This document shows, in pieces, positions 16,289 to 25,286 of a stretch of DNA of 64,000 nucleotides. The stretch's first letter is position 1. The number at the start of each line of letters is the position of its first letter. Source of the DNA: an uncultured Anaeromusa sp. GTDB lineage: Bacteria; Bacillota; Negativicutes; Anaeromusales; Anaeromusaceae. Made by a program: the position numbers and the translations under genes. The notes under the pieces were generated by a model that worked only from the letters and a program-made list of their open reading frames with translations, was not told the origin of the DNA and made no database searches. The stretch lies in NCBI RefSeq assembly GCF_963676855.1, contig NZ_OY781460.1, forward strand, positions 1,527,520 through 1,591,519, read 5' to 3'.

Positions 16289-16857
16289 CGCTGAATAAAA
16301 CAATTCAAGACCATCTGCAAGTGGTCAAACAGCTCGAAGAAGCCTGTGGCGAGGAAATCTGTCAGGCGGCAGATCTATGCCAGGATGCTCTGGATAGCGG
16401 GCATAAACTATTCTTTTGCGGTAATGGAGGCTCGGCAGCAGACTGTCAGCATTTGGCGGCAGAGCTGGTAGTGCGCTTTACGCGGGAGCGCCAGGGGTTA
16501 CCAGCCATTGCCTTGACTACGGATACGTCCATTCTGACCGCCTGCGGCAATGACTATGGCTATGATCGCGTTTTTTCTCGGCAGGTAGAAGCCTTGGGAA
16601 GAATGGGGGATGTGTTGTTGGCATTTAGCACTTCTGGCAATAGTGTTAATGTGCTTGAAGCTGTTCGGAGGGCGCAGGAAGCAGGCATGTTTACGGTTGG
16701 CTTTACCGGAGGTAAGGGTGGGGAAATGGCTGAGTTGTGTGAATTATGCATAACTGTGCCAGCGGATGTTACAGCTCGTATTCAAGAATGCCATATCCTT
16801 TTAGGACATTGGTTGTGTGATGAATTGGAACGGAGATGTGGCAATGTTTCGGCATAA
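16285..16857 (+). CDS. gmhA: Sedoheptulose-7-phosphate isomerase
   Basis: 190-residue SIS-fold enzyme catalysing the first committed step to ADP-heptose (sedoheptulose 7-phosphate to D-glycero-D-manno-heptose 7-phosphate). FFCGNGGSAADCQHLAAEL holds His56 and Glu60, and IQECHILLGHWLCDE holds Gln167 and His175, matching the spacing of the E. coli metal and active-site residues. FSTSGNSVNVLEA is the phosphate-binding SIS loop. Translationally coupled on both sides (ATGA with the GT9 gene, 14-base overlap with the kinase). Confidence 0.95.
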   Translation: MTLNKTIQDHLQVVKQLEEACGEEICQAADLCQDALDSGHKLFFCGNGGSAADCQHLAAELVVRFTRERQGLPAIALTTDTSILTACGNDYGYDRVFSRQVEALGRMGDVLLAFSTSGNSVNVLEAVRRAQEAGMFTVGFTGGKGGEMAELCELCITVPADVTARIQECHILLGHWLCDELERRCGNVSA

Positions 16858-17839
16858 GAAAAAAGTACGTGAATTTGTAGCACGGCAGACAGCGGCGGCT
16901 CCGGTATTAGTAGTGGGCGATGTCATGCTGGATCGCTATTATTTTGGCGAAGTCAAACGCATTTCCCCAGAAGCTCCGGTGCCAGTAACACGGGTGATTC
17001 GAAAAAAGGAAACCTTGGGTGGGGCGGCGAATGTGGCCCATAATTTAGCGCGCCTTGGCTGTCCGACACTGCTTGTTGGTGCGGTTGGCGACGATGAAAA
17101 TCGCCGCTGCCTGGAGAAAATGTTGGACGAACTGGGCGTGGATTGCGGCGGTTTATTCGTTACACCTGGACCGACAACGGCTAAATTGCGCATTATTGGC
17201 GGCCATCAGCAAATGCTGCGCTTGGATTTTGAAGAAACCGCTCCATGGCCGGTCGAAACAGAACAGAGAGTGTTGGCGTATATTACTGATAAAGCCGTAC
17301 AACAACAATGCAAAGCCATTATCGTGTCCGACTATGCCAAAGGCGTTTGCACGCCCAAGCTTTGCCAAGGACTAATGGAATTACAAACACAATATGGCAT
17401 ACCTGTTATTGTTGATCCGAAGGGAACGGATTGGGAACGGTACCAAGGCGCTTTTGCGGTAACCCCTAACCTCAAAGAGTTGGGTGAAGCGTTAGGAAGC
17501 TCCATAGCGAATGAAAATGAAGCCGTCCGGCAGGCGGTGACGAAACTGCGGCGGCGTTTTCGCCTGCATTCTCTCTTAGCGACGCGATCGGAAAAAGGTT
17601 TGAGTTTTTTAGCGTCTCGCAAGGAAGTACATATTCCTACCTTGGCGCAAGAGGTTTTTGATGTGTCTGGTGCCGGGGATACGGTTATCGCCGTTTTCGC
17701 CGCTGGTATTGCCGGGGGCTTGGAAACGCCGGATGCTGCTCGCTTAGCGAATGTGGCAGCAGGCTTTGTTGTGGGCAAACTTGGGACTTATGCCATAAGT
17801 AGAGAGGAATTACTCGCCACATTAGACAATAAATGTTAA
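16844..17839 (+). CDS. hldA: D-glycero-beta-D-manno-heptose-7-phosphate kinase (HldE N-domain/RfaE1)
   Basis: 331 residues, PfkB family. VLVVGDVMLDRYYFGEVKRI, SPEAPVPV, TLGGAANVAHNLARLGC and QMLRLDFEE are the classical HldE kinase motifs; FDVSGAGDTVIAVFA carries the catalytic Asp. The ATG at 16844 follows GGAG by 8 bases and overlaps the end of gmhA; upstream ATGs at 16817/16820 are less well placed. It is the second heptose kinase of the window and the more canonical one. The cytidylyltransferase half of HldE is absent here and is encoded separately at 6522. Confidence 0.9.
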   Translation: MFRHKKKVREFVARQTAAAPVLVVGDVMLDRYYFGEVKRISPEAPVPVTRVIRKKETLGGAANVAHNLARLGCPTLLVGAVGDDENRRCLEKMLDELGVDCGGLFVTPGPTTAKLRIIGGHQQMLRLDFEETAPWPVETEQRVLAYITDKAVQQQCKAIIVSDYAKGVCTPKLCQGLMELQTQYGIPVIVDPKGTDWERYQGAFAVTPNLKELGEALGSSIANENEAVRQAVTKLRRRFRLHSLLATRSEKGLSFLASRKEVHIPTLAQEVFDVSGAGDTVIAVFAAGIAGGLETPDAARLANVAAGFVVGKLGTYAISREELLATLDNKC

Positions 17840-17845
17840 AATAAA

Positions 17846-17876
17846 GGGTAGCTATGGAAATAGCTACCCTTTTGTT
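17846..17876 (+). terminator. Rho-independent terminator after the heptose kinase gene
   Basis: Perfect 10-bp stem GGGTAGCTAT / ATAGCTACCC with a GGAA tetraloop, followed by TTTTGTTGTTG, 6 bases after the stop codon. Confidence 0.93.
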
Positions 17877-17893
17877 GTTGAAAAAACACAGGT

Positions 17894-17915
17894 TTGAACA
17901 GGAGAACCTGTTCAA
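17894..17915. repeat. Short perfect dyad TTGAACAGG-AGAA-CCTGTTCAA
   Basis: Nine-bp arms with a 4-base centre between the terminator and hldD. The half-site equals the outer end of the GA-rich dispersed repeat, so it may be two collapsed repeat ends or an operator. It has no T-run and is not a terminator. Confidence 0.6.
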
Positions 17916-17950
17916 TACCCCATACTCCATAATTTATGGGAGGTATTTAT

Positions 17951-18913
17951 ATGATTATCGTAACTGGCGGTGCAGGTTTTATCGGCAGTAATTTGGTCAA
18001 GGGTCTGAACGAACAAGGCATCGAAGATATTCTGGTTGTGGACAATCTGGGCAGCAGCCTGAAATTTCGTAACCTCAACGGCTTGAATTTTAAAGATTAT
18101 TTGCATAAAGAAGACTTTTTAACTCGTCTGGAAACCGGGCGTTTTCATGGGCAAACTATTGAAGCCATTTTTCATAATGGTGCTTGCTCCAATACTATGG
18201 AGCTGGACGGCAACTATATGATGGCCAACAACTACGAATACAGCAAAATTATGCTGCACCATGCGCTGGAGCATCGCATCCCCTTTATCTATGCATCCTC
18301 CGCATCGGTTTATGGAGATGGTGCGCAGGGATTTCGTGAAGATCCTGTTTGTGAAGAAGCGCTCAATGTGTATGCTTACTCTAAACTGCAGTTTGACCGT
18401 TATGTTCGGCAGGTATTGCCAGCGGCAAGTAGCCAAGTAGTTGGTCTGCGGTATTTTAATGTGTTTGGTCCCCAAGAAAACCACAAAGGTCGTATGGCGT
18501 CAGTTGCTTTTCATTTTCATAATCAACTGCTGGAAAACGGCGTAATCAAGCTTTTTGCGGGAACGGACGGTTATGCTGATGGCGAACAGCTGCGCGATTT
18601 TATCTATGTTAAAGACGTAGTGCGAGTCAACCTGCATTTTTGGCAAAATCCGCAGCTCTCAGGCGTCTTCAACTGCGGTACCGGTACGGCGCACAGCTTT
18701 AATGATGTGGCGCGCGCCCTAATTGCGCATTATGGCAAAGGAAGCATTGAATACATTCCCTTTCCGGAAGCCCTAAAAGGAAAGTATCAAAGCTTCACCG
18801 AAAGCGACGCAGCGCAACTGCGGCAAGCGGGCTTTACAGCCGCCTTTACGCCACTGGCGACAGCGGTAGCTGATTACGCCGGTATTCTTGACACACAAGG
18901 CGGATATGTCTAA
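17951..18913 (+). CDS. hldD: ADP-L-glycero-D-manno-heptose-6-epimerase
   Basis: About 320 residues, extended SDR. MIIVTGGAGFIGSNL is the NADP-binding start; FHNGACSNTMELDGNYMM, YASSASVYGDG and VYAYSKLQFD (catalytic Tyr-x3-Lys) and FNVFGPQENHKGRMASVAFH are diagnostic of HldD. It inverts C6 of ADP-D,D-heptose to give the donor for the heptosyltransferases. GGGAGG precedes the ATG at 17951. Stop and next start share one base (TAATG). Confidence 0.95.
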   Translation: MIIVTGGAGFIGSNLVKGLNEQGIEDILVVDNLGSSLKFRNLNGLNFKDYLHKEDFLTRLETGRFHGQTIEAIFHNGACSNTMELDGNYMMANNYEYSKIMLHHALEHRIPFIYASSASVYGDGAQGFREDPVCEEALNVYAYSKLQFDRYVRQVLPAASSQVVGLRYFNVFGPQENHKGRMASVAFHFHNQLLENGVIKLFAGTDGYADGEQLRDFIYVKDVVRVNLHFWQNPQLSGVFNCGTGTAHSFNDVARALIAHYGKGSIEYIPFPEALKGKYQSFTESDAAQLRQAGFTAAFTPLATAVADYAGILDTQGGYV

Positions 18914-19956
18914 TGGAGCAGAAATCGGCTCAAAAAGTGCTGATTCATTGCCTTGTCAACTTGGGAGATGTTGTGTTGGCCACTAGTGCAGTTGCTTTGT
19001 TGAAACGGCATTTTCCCCAGATGCGTATTTCCATGCTAGTGAAACCGTCGGTGGCGGAGGTCCTGCAGGGGCATCCGCTACTGGAAGAGGTTATTCCTTT
19101 GATCTATCAAACTAAGGAACGTTCTTGGCGGCAAATGTTACGGTTTGTTAAAGAACTGCAGAGTCGGAAGTTTGATCTCAGCATTTCGCTTGACCGCAAA
19201 CTGCGTCCGTCCATCTTGACGTTGCTGGCAGGCATTCCAGTACGGATAGGACCTGATCGCCTCTTTGACAACAAACCAAGTCAGATGCGAAGATTGTGGT
19301 CACATGTTGTGCATACGTCTGATGATTTTCTCAATACACATCAATCAGAGTTGTTTCAGGACGTCGTCCGCGGCGCATTTAAGGTGCAGGGAAGCGCTAA
19401 GCCAGTTATAGGGTCTATTACTAGCAAGCATAGGGAAAAAGCAAAGGCTTTGCTTGACTCATTGCCGCTAGGAAATAAGCGAGTAGCTATTTGTGTTAAA
19501 GGGACCTATTATTTGAAAAACTGGCCACAAAATTCGTTTGTATCATTGGTTGACCGGTTATCGTTGAAGAATAATGTCAGTTTTTTGTTGGTTGGCGCGC
19601 CAGAAGACAAAGACTACGCTCAGGAGATTGCAGACGCTTCGCAAGCGGAAGTACTAAACTTGTGCGGTCAAACGAGCCTTTTGGAATTTGCTGCTCTTTG
19701 TCGACAAATTGATTTATTAATTACAATTGATACGGGGGGCATGCATATTGCAGCGACTACGGGAGTTCCAATTATCGGAATATTTCGTTGCGTTTCGACA
19801 AAACGCTGGGCGCCGTTATGTAAAAAAAACATGGTAATTGATAAAAAAGAAAGACATTGTTCAGGGGTTTCGACTCCTGAACAATGTCCCATGGAATACT
19901 GTGTTAAACAAATTGACATAGATGCTGTGTATGCTGCGGTAGTAAACTATATTTGA
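18913..19956 (+). CDS. GT9 glycosyltransferase-family protein
   Basis: 347 residues. VLIHCLVNLGDVVLATSAVALL is the GT9 opening; VAICVKGTYYLKNWPQNSF and LLITIDTGGMHIAATTGVPI the donor-binding loops. Coupled to hldD by overlapping stop/start, so a heptose donor is likely. The C-terminal cysteine segment (RHCSGVSTPEQCPMEYC) is encoded by a perfect 13-bp inverted repeat in the DNA. Fifth GT9 gene of the window and the last of the core block before composition turns AT-rich. Confidence 0.8.
   Translation: MEQKSAQKVLIHCLVNLGDVVLATSAVALLKRHFPQMRISMLVKPSVAEVLQGHPLLEEVIPLIYQTKERSWRQMLRFVKELQSRKFDLSISLDRKLRPSILTLLAGIPVRIGPDRLFDNKPSQMRRLWSHVVHTSDDFLNTHQSELFQDVVRGAFKVQGSAKPVIGSITSKHREKAKALLDSLPLGNKRVAICVKGTYYLKNWPQNSFVSLVDRLSLKNNVSFLLVGAPEDKDYAQEIADASQAEVLNLCGQTSLLEFAALCRQIDLLITIDTGGMHIAATTGVPIIGIFRCVSTKRWAPLCKKNMVIDKKERHCSGVSTPEQCPMEYCVKQIDIDAVYAAVVNYI
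19853..19888. repeat. Perfect 13-bp inverted repeat inside the GT9 coding region
   Basis: GACATTGTTCAGG (19853-19865) and CCTGAACAATGTC (19876-19888) flank a 10-base loop, within codons for a cysteine-containing segment. No T-run follows. Long perfect stems in coding sequence are rare by chance; effect on the mRNA is unknown. Confidence 0.8.
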
Positions 19957-19982
19957 ATTTGATAGTGAGGTATATATAATTA

Positions 19983-21170
19983 ATGAATGTTTGTAGCATT
20001 TGGGATAAAAGGGGACTTTTTTGTTTAGGGGTAATAGCAATAACTTCACAGATATCAATTGCAGCATGTAGTATTGCAATCGGGTTGGGAAGCATTTTTT
20101 TATTATTAGATAAAGAAGTTCGCAGAAACATTTTTGCACAAGATACCAAACTGATTATTTGGGGCATAGTATCTTTTATTGTTTTGGTGTTTTTTAGTAA
20201 TTTGTTTTCTAATGATATAATAGATAGCCAAAAAAGGTTATTAGCTCATGTTTTGCGATGGATTCCTTTTTTTCTAGTAATTGGATATGTTCGAAATGTA
20301 AAAGAGTGGTGGGGAATTGTAGCTCTTTTGTTTTTTTCAACTGTGGTGGCAAGTGTTGTGGGAGTTTACCAGCATTATAATGGCATGGAGCGAGTTATTG
20401 GCTTAGAAAGAAATCCTATTTACTATGCTGCTGAAATTCTTGCGGTATCTATAATTGGCTTATATATGTTATTTATATTCAGAAGAAAGGATATGAGAAT
20501 TTCTAACTGGTTAATTGTCGGTGCATTTTTAACATTGACAATGGTTGCAGTAGGTTTTTCGCAAACTAGAGGTGCATGGATTTCTCTAGTGGCGACAGTT
20601 CTTACTTGTTTCATTTTAGAAAGGGAAAATTTTAATAAAATACAATTCTTAAAAATAATTGGCTTTTTCTTCTTGTTTATAGTTGCATTTGGAATATTTA
20701 ATTTTAGCTTTATGAATCGATTAGCTAATCTTTCTGATGTAAACTCTATGGAACGAATATATCTATGGAAAAGTGCTTGGGCTATGTTTATTGATCATCC
20801 GTTTGTCGGAGTTGGCATGGGCCAATTTCACGAATATTATATATCAACATACAAGGCCGTTGAAGCGGTCAATAGTGAACTTATTCATCCTCATAACAGT
20901 TTACTAACTTTTTTGAGCGAAAATGGAATTTTGGGTGGAGTAAGTTTTACCCTCTTATTGGGGAGTGTGGTTTTATCGGCTGTACGCCAAATAAAAAGAA
21001 ATCCTGTTATGGTCATTGCAATATTAGAAGTGGTATGCTTCTTCATTGGGTCCATGACAGATCATTTATTTACGGTGTTGATCTTGATGCGTATATATTG
21101 GTTGACTATTGGTCTTGCTGTCGCTGCAGGTCGTGTTGGAGTTTTAAAAAGTTGCAAGTTTATTGAGTGA
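19983..21170 (+). CDS. O-antigen ligase/polymerase family membrane protein (WaaL or Wzy)
   Basis: 395 residues with about ten hydrophobic helices. The Wzy_C/WaaL signature region is present: FSQTRGAWISL (Arg in the cytoplasmic-to-periplasmic loop) and the long periplasmic loop ending ELIHPHNSLLTFLSENG, where the HPHN histidine is typical of ligases and polymerases. It follows the heptosyltransferase genes and precedes the surface-glycan locus. Only one such protein is seen in the window, so it could be the ligase joining glycan to the core or the polymerase; context slightly favours ligase. Confidence 0.75.
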   Translation: MNVCSIWDKRGLFCLGVIAITSQISIAACSIAIGLGSIFLLLDKEVRRNIFAQDTKLIIWGIVSFIVLVFFSNLFSNDIIDSQKRLLAHVLRWIPFFLVIGYVRNVKEWWGIVALLFFSTVVASVVGVYQHYNGMERVIGLERNPIYYAAEILAVSIIGLYMLFIFRRKDMRISNWLIVGAFLTLTMVAVGFSQTRGAWISLVATVLTCFILERENFNKIQFLKIIGFFFLFIVAFGIFNFSFMNRLANLSDVNSMERIYLWKSAWAMFIDHPFVGVGMGQFHEYYISTYKAVEAVNSELIHPHNSLLTFLSENGILGGVSFTLLLGSVVLSAVRQIKRNPVMVIAILEVVCFFIGSMTDHLFTVLILMRIYWLTIGLAVAAGRVGVLKSCKFIE

Positions 21171-21204
21171 GCAGTAGGAATAAGGTAGGAACGAGGGCAT
21201 TGCT

Positions 21205-23022
21205 ATGAGACAAAAACTTATTTTTTTTGTGTTGATTTTTGTCGATATAATAACCATAATGATATCCCTTTATTTATCGTTATTCATACGATTTGAAGGA
21301 ACGGTTCCAATGGAGTGGATGTCTTCTTATTATAATAATATAATTATAGCTATAGGCTTATATTTAGCCTCATTTTGGTTTTTTCGGCTATATACTAGAA
21401 TTTGGCAATATGCTGGTGTAAATGAGCTAGTTGCGATTACTTTGTCTGGAGTAGTAGGTGCATGTTTGTTTTATGCAGGGGCATGGAGCGGAATCGTTCC
21501 GTGGCTTCCTAAATCAGTCTATTTCATTAACTGCATCTTGGTTGTTTTTCTTACTTGTGGAAGCAGGTTAGGGTTAAGGCTTTATTATTATTTTCGGACG
21601 GCTCAGTATAGAAAGACAGGTAATCCGACGTTGATTGTTGGTGCGGGTGATGCAGGAGTAATGCTTGCTCGCGAACTAAGTCAAAGGTACTATGAAAGCA
21701 AAAGATTAGTTGGTTTTGTTGATGATGATAAAAATAAAATTGGGCATAGATTAGTGGGGACGAAAGTTCTCGGGGACAGAAATGATTTAGGTAAAATTAT
21801 AAAAAAATTTGATGTTGGTGAAGTTATTATTGCCATGCCAAGTGCTGGGGGAAATGTAATTCGTGAAGTTATGAATGCCTGCATGCAATACGGTTGTGAA
21901 GTAAAAACATTGCCTGGATTATACGAGCTTATAGATGGTGCGATTAAAGTAAGTCAACTGAGAACTATATCGGTAGAAGACTTATTGAGGCGCGAACCAG
22001 TTGAATTAGACATGGTAGCTATTCAACAATTTTTAAAAGGCAAGCATGTTTTGGTTACTGGAGCGGGCGGTTCTATTGGTTCGGAAATTTGTCGGCAAGT
22101 AGCCAAAATGAAACCAAACAGATTAGTGTTACTGGGTAAAGGTGAGAATAGCATATATGAAATTCGACAAGAACTTGCATTAACTTTTCCGGAGGTGGAG
22201 CTTGTTCCGATAATTGCTGATGTAAGGGATAAAAAGAGGCTGGAGCAAGTTTTCCAGGAGGTTCAGCCACAAGTTGTCTTTCATGCGGCTGCCCATAAAC
22301 ATGTTCCATTGATGGAAGTCCAACCAGTTGAAGCAGTAAAAAATAATGTTTTTGGTACTAAAGCAGTTGCGGAAATTGCAGATGAGGCAGGGGTTGAGTC
22401 ATTTATTATGATTTCAACTGATAAAGCGGTTAATCCAAGTAGTGTAATGGGGGCAACCAAACGGGTTGCGGAATTGATAATTCAAGAATATTCACAAAAA
22501 AGCAAAACTATATTTGCAGCAGTTCGGTTTGGGAATGTATTGGGAAGCCGTGGTAGTGTATTGCCATTGTTCCGTAAGCAAATTATCAACGGAGGCCCTG
22601 TTACAGTAACGGATCCGGAAATGAAGAGATACTTTATGACGATTCCGGAAGCAAGTCAGTTAGTTTTGCAAGCAGGTGCGCAAGCAACCGGTGGAGAAGT
22701 TTTTGTTTTAGATATGGGAGAACCAGTTAAAATTGTTGATTTAGCTAAGGATGTAATTCGTCTTTCTGGCTTGGAACCCGAAAAAGATATTTCTATATCA
22801 TTTTGCGGATTGCGACCTGGAGAAAAATTATTTGAAGAATTATTGACTGCAGAAGAAGGTACTCAGTCAACGCGTCATGAAAAAATATTTGTAGCTAACA
22901 TTAAAGGTGTAAATAAAGCGAGTTTGGACAGCATGCTTGATGAATTGAAAGTACAAGTTGAGCCCGATAAAATTATAGAATTATTAAAGGCTATTGTTCC
23001 TACTTACCGTCCTAACCATTAA
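21205..23022 (+). CDS. Membrane-bound nucleotide-sugar 4,6-dehydratase (PglF/CapD/WbpM type)
   Basis: 605 residues. Four N-terminal transmembrane helices (residues ~5-110) and a CoA-binding-like domain (LIVGAGDAGVMLARELSQRY) precede the SDR catalytic domain: LVTGAGGSIGSEICRQV, HAAAHKHVPLMEVQPVEAV and STDKAVNPSSVMGATKR, where Met/Lys replace the usual Tyr motif as in this family. Such enzymes convert UDP-GlcNAc to UDP-4-keto-6-deoxy-GlcNAc, the first step to UDP-bacillosamine. The matching aminotransferase and acetyltransferase are 27 kb downstream (50395 and 49760). Confidence 0.88.
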   Translation: MRQKLIFFVLIFVDIITIMISLYLSLFIRFEGTVPMEWMSSYYNNIIIAIGLYLASFWFFRLYTRIWQYAGVNELVAITLSGVVGACLFYAGAWSGIVPWLPKSVYFINCILVVFLTCGSRLGLRLYYYFRTAQYRKTGNPTLIVGAGDAGVMLARELSQRYYESKRLVGFVDDDKNKIGHRLVGTKVLGDRNDLGKIIKKFDVGEVIIAMPSAGGNVIREVMNACMQYGCEVKTLPGLYELIDGAIKVSQLRTISVEDLLRREPVELDMVAIQQFLKGKHVLVTGAGGSIGSEICRQVAKMKPNRLVLLGKGENSIYEIRQELALTFPEVELVPIIADVRDKKRLEQVFQEVQPQVVFHAAAHKHVPLMEVQPVEAVKNNVFGTKAVAEIADEAGVESFIMISTDKAVNPSSVMGATKRVAELIIQEYSQKSKTIFAAVRFGNVLGSRGSVLPLFRKQIINGGPVTVTDPEMKRYFMTIPEASQLVLQAGAQATGGEVFVLDMGEPVKIVDLAKDVIRLSGLEPEKDISISFCGLRPGEKLFEELLTAEEGTQSTRHEKIFVANIKGVNKASLDSMLDELKVQVEPDKIIELLKAIVPTYRPNH

Positions 23023-23096
23023 AAGGTGCAACTTCAATGTAGTAGGACTAACTGTTTGGCGATAAAACTTTCTGCAAGGAAGAGAGAAGGGTGTTT

Positions 23097-24107
23097 ATGA
23101 AATGGAATGGGAAGAAAGTGCTGGTAACGGGAGCTGATGGATTTATCGGCTCGCACCTGACCGAAGCCTTAGTAAGGGCCGGAGCAGATGTTAGGGCTTT
23201 CGTTTTATACAACTCGTTTAACTCTTGGGGATGGTTGGATCAGTCACCGAAAGAGGTAAAGTCTAATTTGGATATATTTACCGGTGACATTCGTGATCCG
23301 CATGGCGTCAAGAAAGCGATGGGAAATTGCGATATGGTGTTCCATTTGGCAGCATTGATCGCCATTCCGTATTCTTATCATTCACCAGATACGTATGTTG
23401 ATACAAATGTGAAAGGGACATTAAATGTAGTTCAAGCCGCGCGAGAGTTGGGAGTAGAGAAAGTGGTTCATACTTCTACCAGCGAAGTATACGGAACTGC
23501 CAGATTCGTTCCGATTACAGAAGAACATCCGCTGCAAGGGCAGTCGCCGTACTCGGCAAGTAAGATCGGGGCGGATCAAATTGCTATGTCTTTTTACAAC
23601 TCTTTTAATACGCCCGTTTCGATTATACGTCCGTTTAATACCTATGGGCCAAGACAATCGGCTAGGGCGGTAATTCCAACAATTATTACGCAGATTGCAA
23701 ATGGAAAGCGTCGGATAAAACTGGGATCGATCAGTCCGACTCGGGATTTCAACTATGTGAAAGATACGGTTAAGGGATTTTTGGCGGTGGCGGCGTCGGA
23801 AAAAGCAATCGGCGAAGTTATCAATATTGGAAGCGATTATGAAATATCTATTGGTGATACGGCGAAACTGATTGCGGAAACAATGGGGCTGGAAATTGAA
23901 ATAGAAACAGAGGAAATTCGCTTGCGGCCAGAGAAAAGTGAAGTGGAGCGACTTTGGGCGGATAATCAAAAAGCGAAAAAATTGTTGGGGTGGGAACCTG
24001 AGTATGGAGAAAAAGAAGGTTTGGCTAGAGGATTGAAGGAGACGGTTTTGTGGTTTACTAACTCAAAAAATTTATGTCGATATAAAACGGAAGTGTATAA
24101 TATATGA
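23097..24107 (+). CDS. legB: LegB-type NDP-GlcNAc 4,6-dehydratase (legionaminic acid pathway)
   Basis: 336 residues from the ATG 6 bases after AGAAGG (an in-frame GTG lies 6 bases earlier). KKVLVTGADGFIGSHLTEAL and FVLYNSFNSWGWLDQS are hallmark LegB sequences; HTSTSEVYGTARFVPITEEH and SPYSASKIGAD form the extended-SDR active site. In Campylobacter LegB acts on GDP-GlcNAc. It opens a compact cassette in which every gene overlaps or nearly abuts the next; the stop overlaps the aminotransferase start by ATGA. Confidence 0.9.
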   Translation: MKWNGKKVLVTGADGFIGSHLTEALVRAGADVRAFVLYNSFNSWGWLDQSPKEVKSNLDIFTGDIRDPHGVKKAMGNCDMVFHLAALIAIPYSYHSPDTYVDTNVKGTLNVVQAARELGVEKVVHTSTSEVYGTARFVPITEEHPLQGQSPYSASKIGADQIAMSFYNSFNTPVSIIRPFNTYGPRQSARAVIPTIITQIANGKRRIKLGSISPTRDFNYVKDTVKGFLAVAASEKAIGEVINIGSDYEISIGDTAKLIAETMGLEIEIETEEIRLRPEKSEVERLWADNQKAKKLLGWEPEYGEKEGLARGLKETVLWFTNSKNLCRYKTEVYNI

Positions 24108-25282
24108 TAAAAGAAGATATTGATGTTTTAAATGTTGTTAAAGTATTAAAAGATATTCTGCCTAAAGAAAAACAGTTTATTCCACTTCATGAGCCCTGTT
24201 TTATTGGGAAAGAATGGACATATGTTAAAGAATGCATAGATAGTGGATGGGTGTCTTCTGTTGGAAAATATGTGGACTTATTTGAAGAAAAATTAGCTGA
24301 ATATACTGGGGTTAAGCGTGCAATAGCAGTTGTAAATGGGACTGCGGCACTTCATATTTCTCTTTTGGCGGCTGGTGTTGAAAAAGATGATGAAGTATTA
24401 ATACCTGCATTGACATTTATTGCTACTGCTAATGCGGTGACATATTGTGGAGCGATGCCTCATTTTGTCGATAGTGAATATAAAACATTGGGAATGGATC
24501 CTGTGAAATTGCGTTGTTATTTACAGGAAATTACTATTTTGAAAGATAATGTTTGTTATAATCGGAAAAGTGGGCGACGAATTCGGGCCATTGTACCTAT
24601 GCATACGTTTGGGCACCCCGTAAATTTGGATGAATTACTGTCAGTTTGTGAAGACTTTTCTTTAGCTTTAGTAGAAGATGCTGCGGAATCTTTAGGCTCT
24701 TTATATAATGGGAAACATACGGGGAACTGGGGGTTGGTTTCTGCTATCAGCTTTAATGGTAACAAAATCATTACCACGGGAGGTGGTGGTGCTGTGTTGA
24801 CCAATGATGAAAAACTGGGAGAAAAAATTAAGCATTGGACAACGCAGGCTAAAGTGCCCCATCGATGGGAATTTCGCCATGATTCGATTGGATATAATTA
24901 CCGATTGCCCAACATTAATGCCGCATTAGGGTGTGCTCAACTTGAACAACTTCCTAGTTTTGTAGCTGAAAAGCGGTGGTTGGCAGAACGATACAAGCAG
25001 GCTTTTGCAGGGATGCGCGGTTTTTCTTTTTTTGTCGAGCCTGATTTTGCAAAAAGTAATTATTGGCTCAATTCGATTTTGTTAGACCGTAATTTTTCTG
25101 AAAAGAGAGAGGCTGTTCTGCAAGCTCTTAACGCTGAAGGAATAATGAGTCGTCCGGCTTGGGATTTAATGTATACCTTACCTATGTTTCGAGAGTGTCC
25201 GTATATGTCTTGTGAAGTAGCTGCAGATATTGCCAAACGTTTGATTAATATTCCTAGCAGTGCGAATTTGTATGACAGGTGA
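24104..25282 (+). CDS. legC: LegC-type PLP aminotransferase (DegT/DnrJ/EryC1 family)
   Basis: 392 residues. FIPLHEPCFIGKEWTYVKECI and VSSVGKYVDLFEEKLAEYTG are typical of LegC; VNGTAALHISLLAAGV, EDAAESLGS and the PLP-binding Lys221 in SFNGNKIITTGGGG define the family. It puts an amino group on C4 of the 4-keto intermediate made by LegB. An internal insertion (residues ~140-160, with two cysteines) is longer than in the PglE-like paralogue at 50395. Confidence 0.9.
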   Translation: MIKEDIDVLNVVKVLKDILPKEKQFIPLHEPCFIGKEWTYVKECIDSGWVSSVGKYVDLFEEKLAEYTGVKRAIAVVNGTAALHISLLAAGVEKDDEVLIPALTFIATANAVTYCGAMPHFVDSEYKTLGMDPVKLRCYLQEITILKDNVCYNRKSGRRIRAIVPMHTFGHPVNLDELLSVCEDFSLALVEDAAESLGSLYNGKHTGNWGLVSAISFNGNKIITTGGGGAVLTNDEKLGEKIKHWTTQAKVPHRWEFRHDSIGYNYRLPNINAALGCAQLEQLPSFVAEKRWLAERYKQAFAGMRGFSFFVEPDFAKSNYWLNSILLDRNFSEKREAVLQALNAEGIMSRPAWDLMYTLPMFRECPYMSCEVAADIAKRLINIPSSANLYDR

Positions 25283-25286
25283 GATA

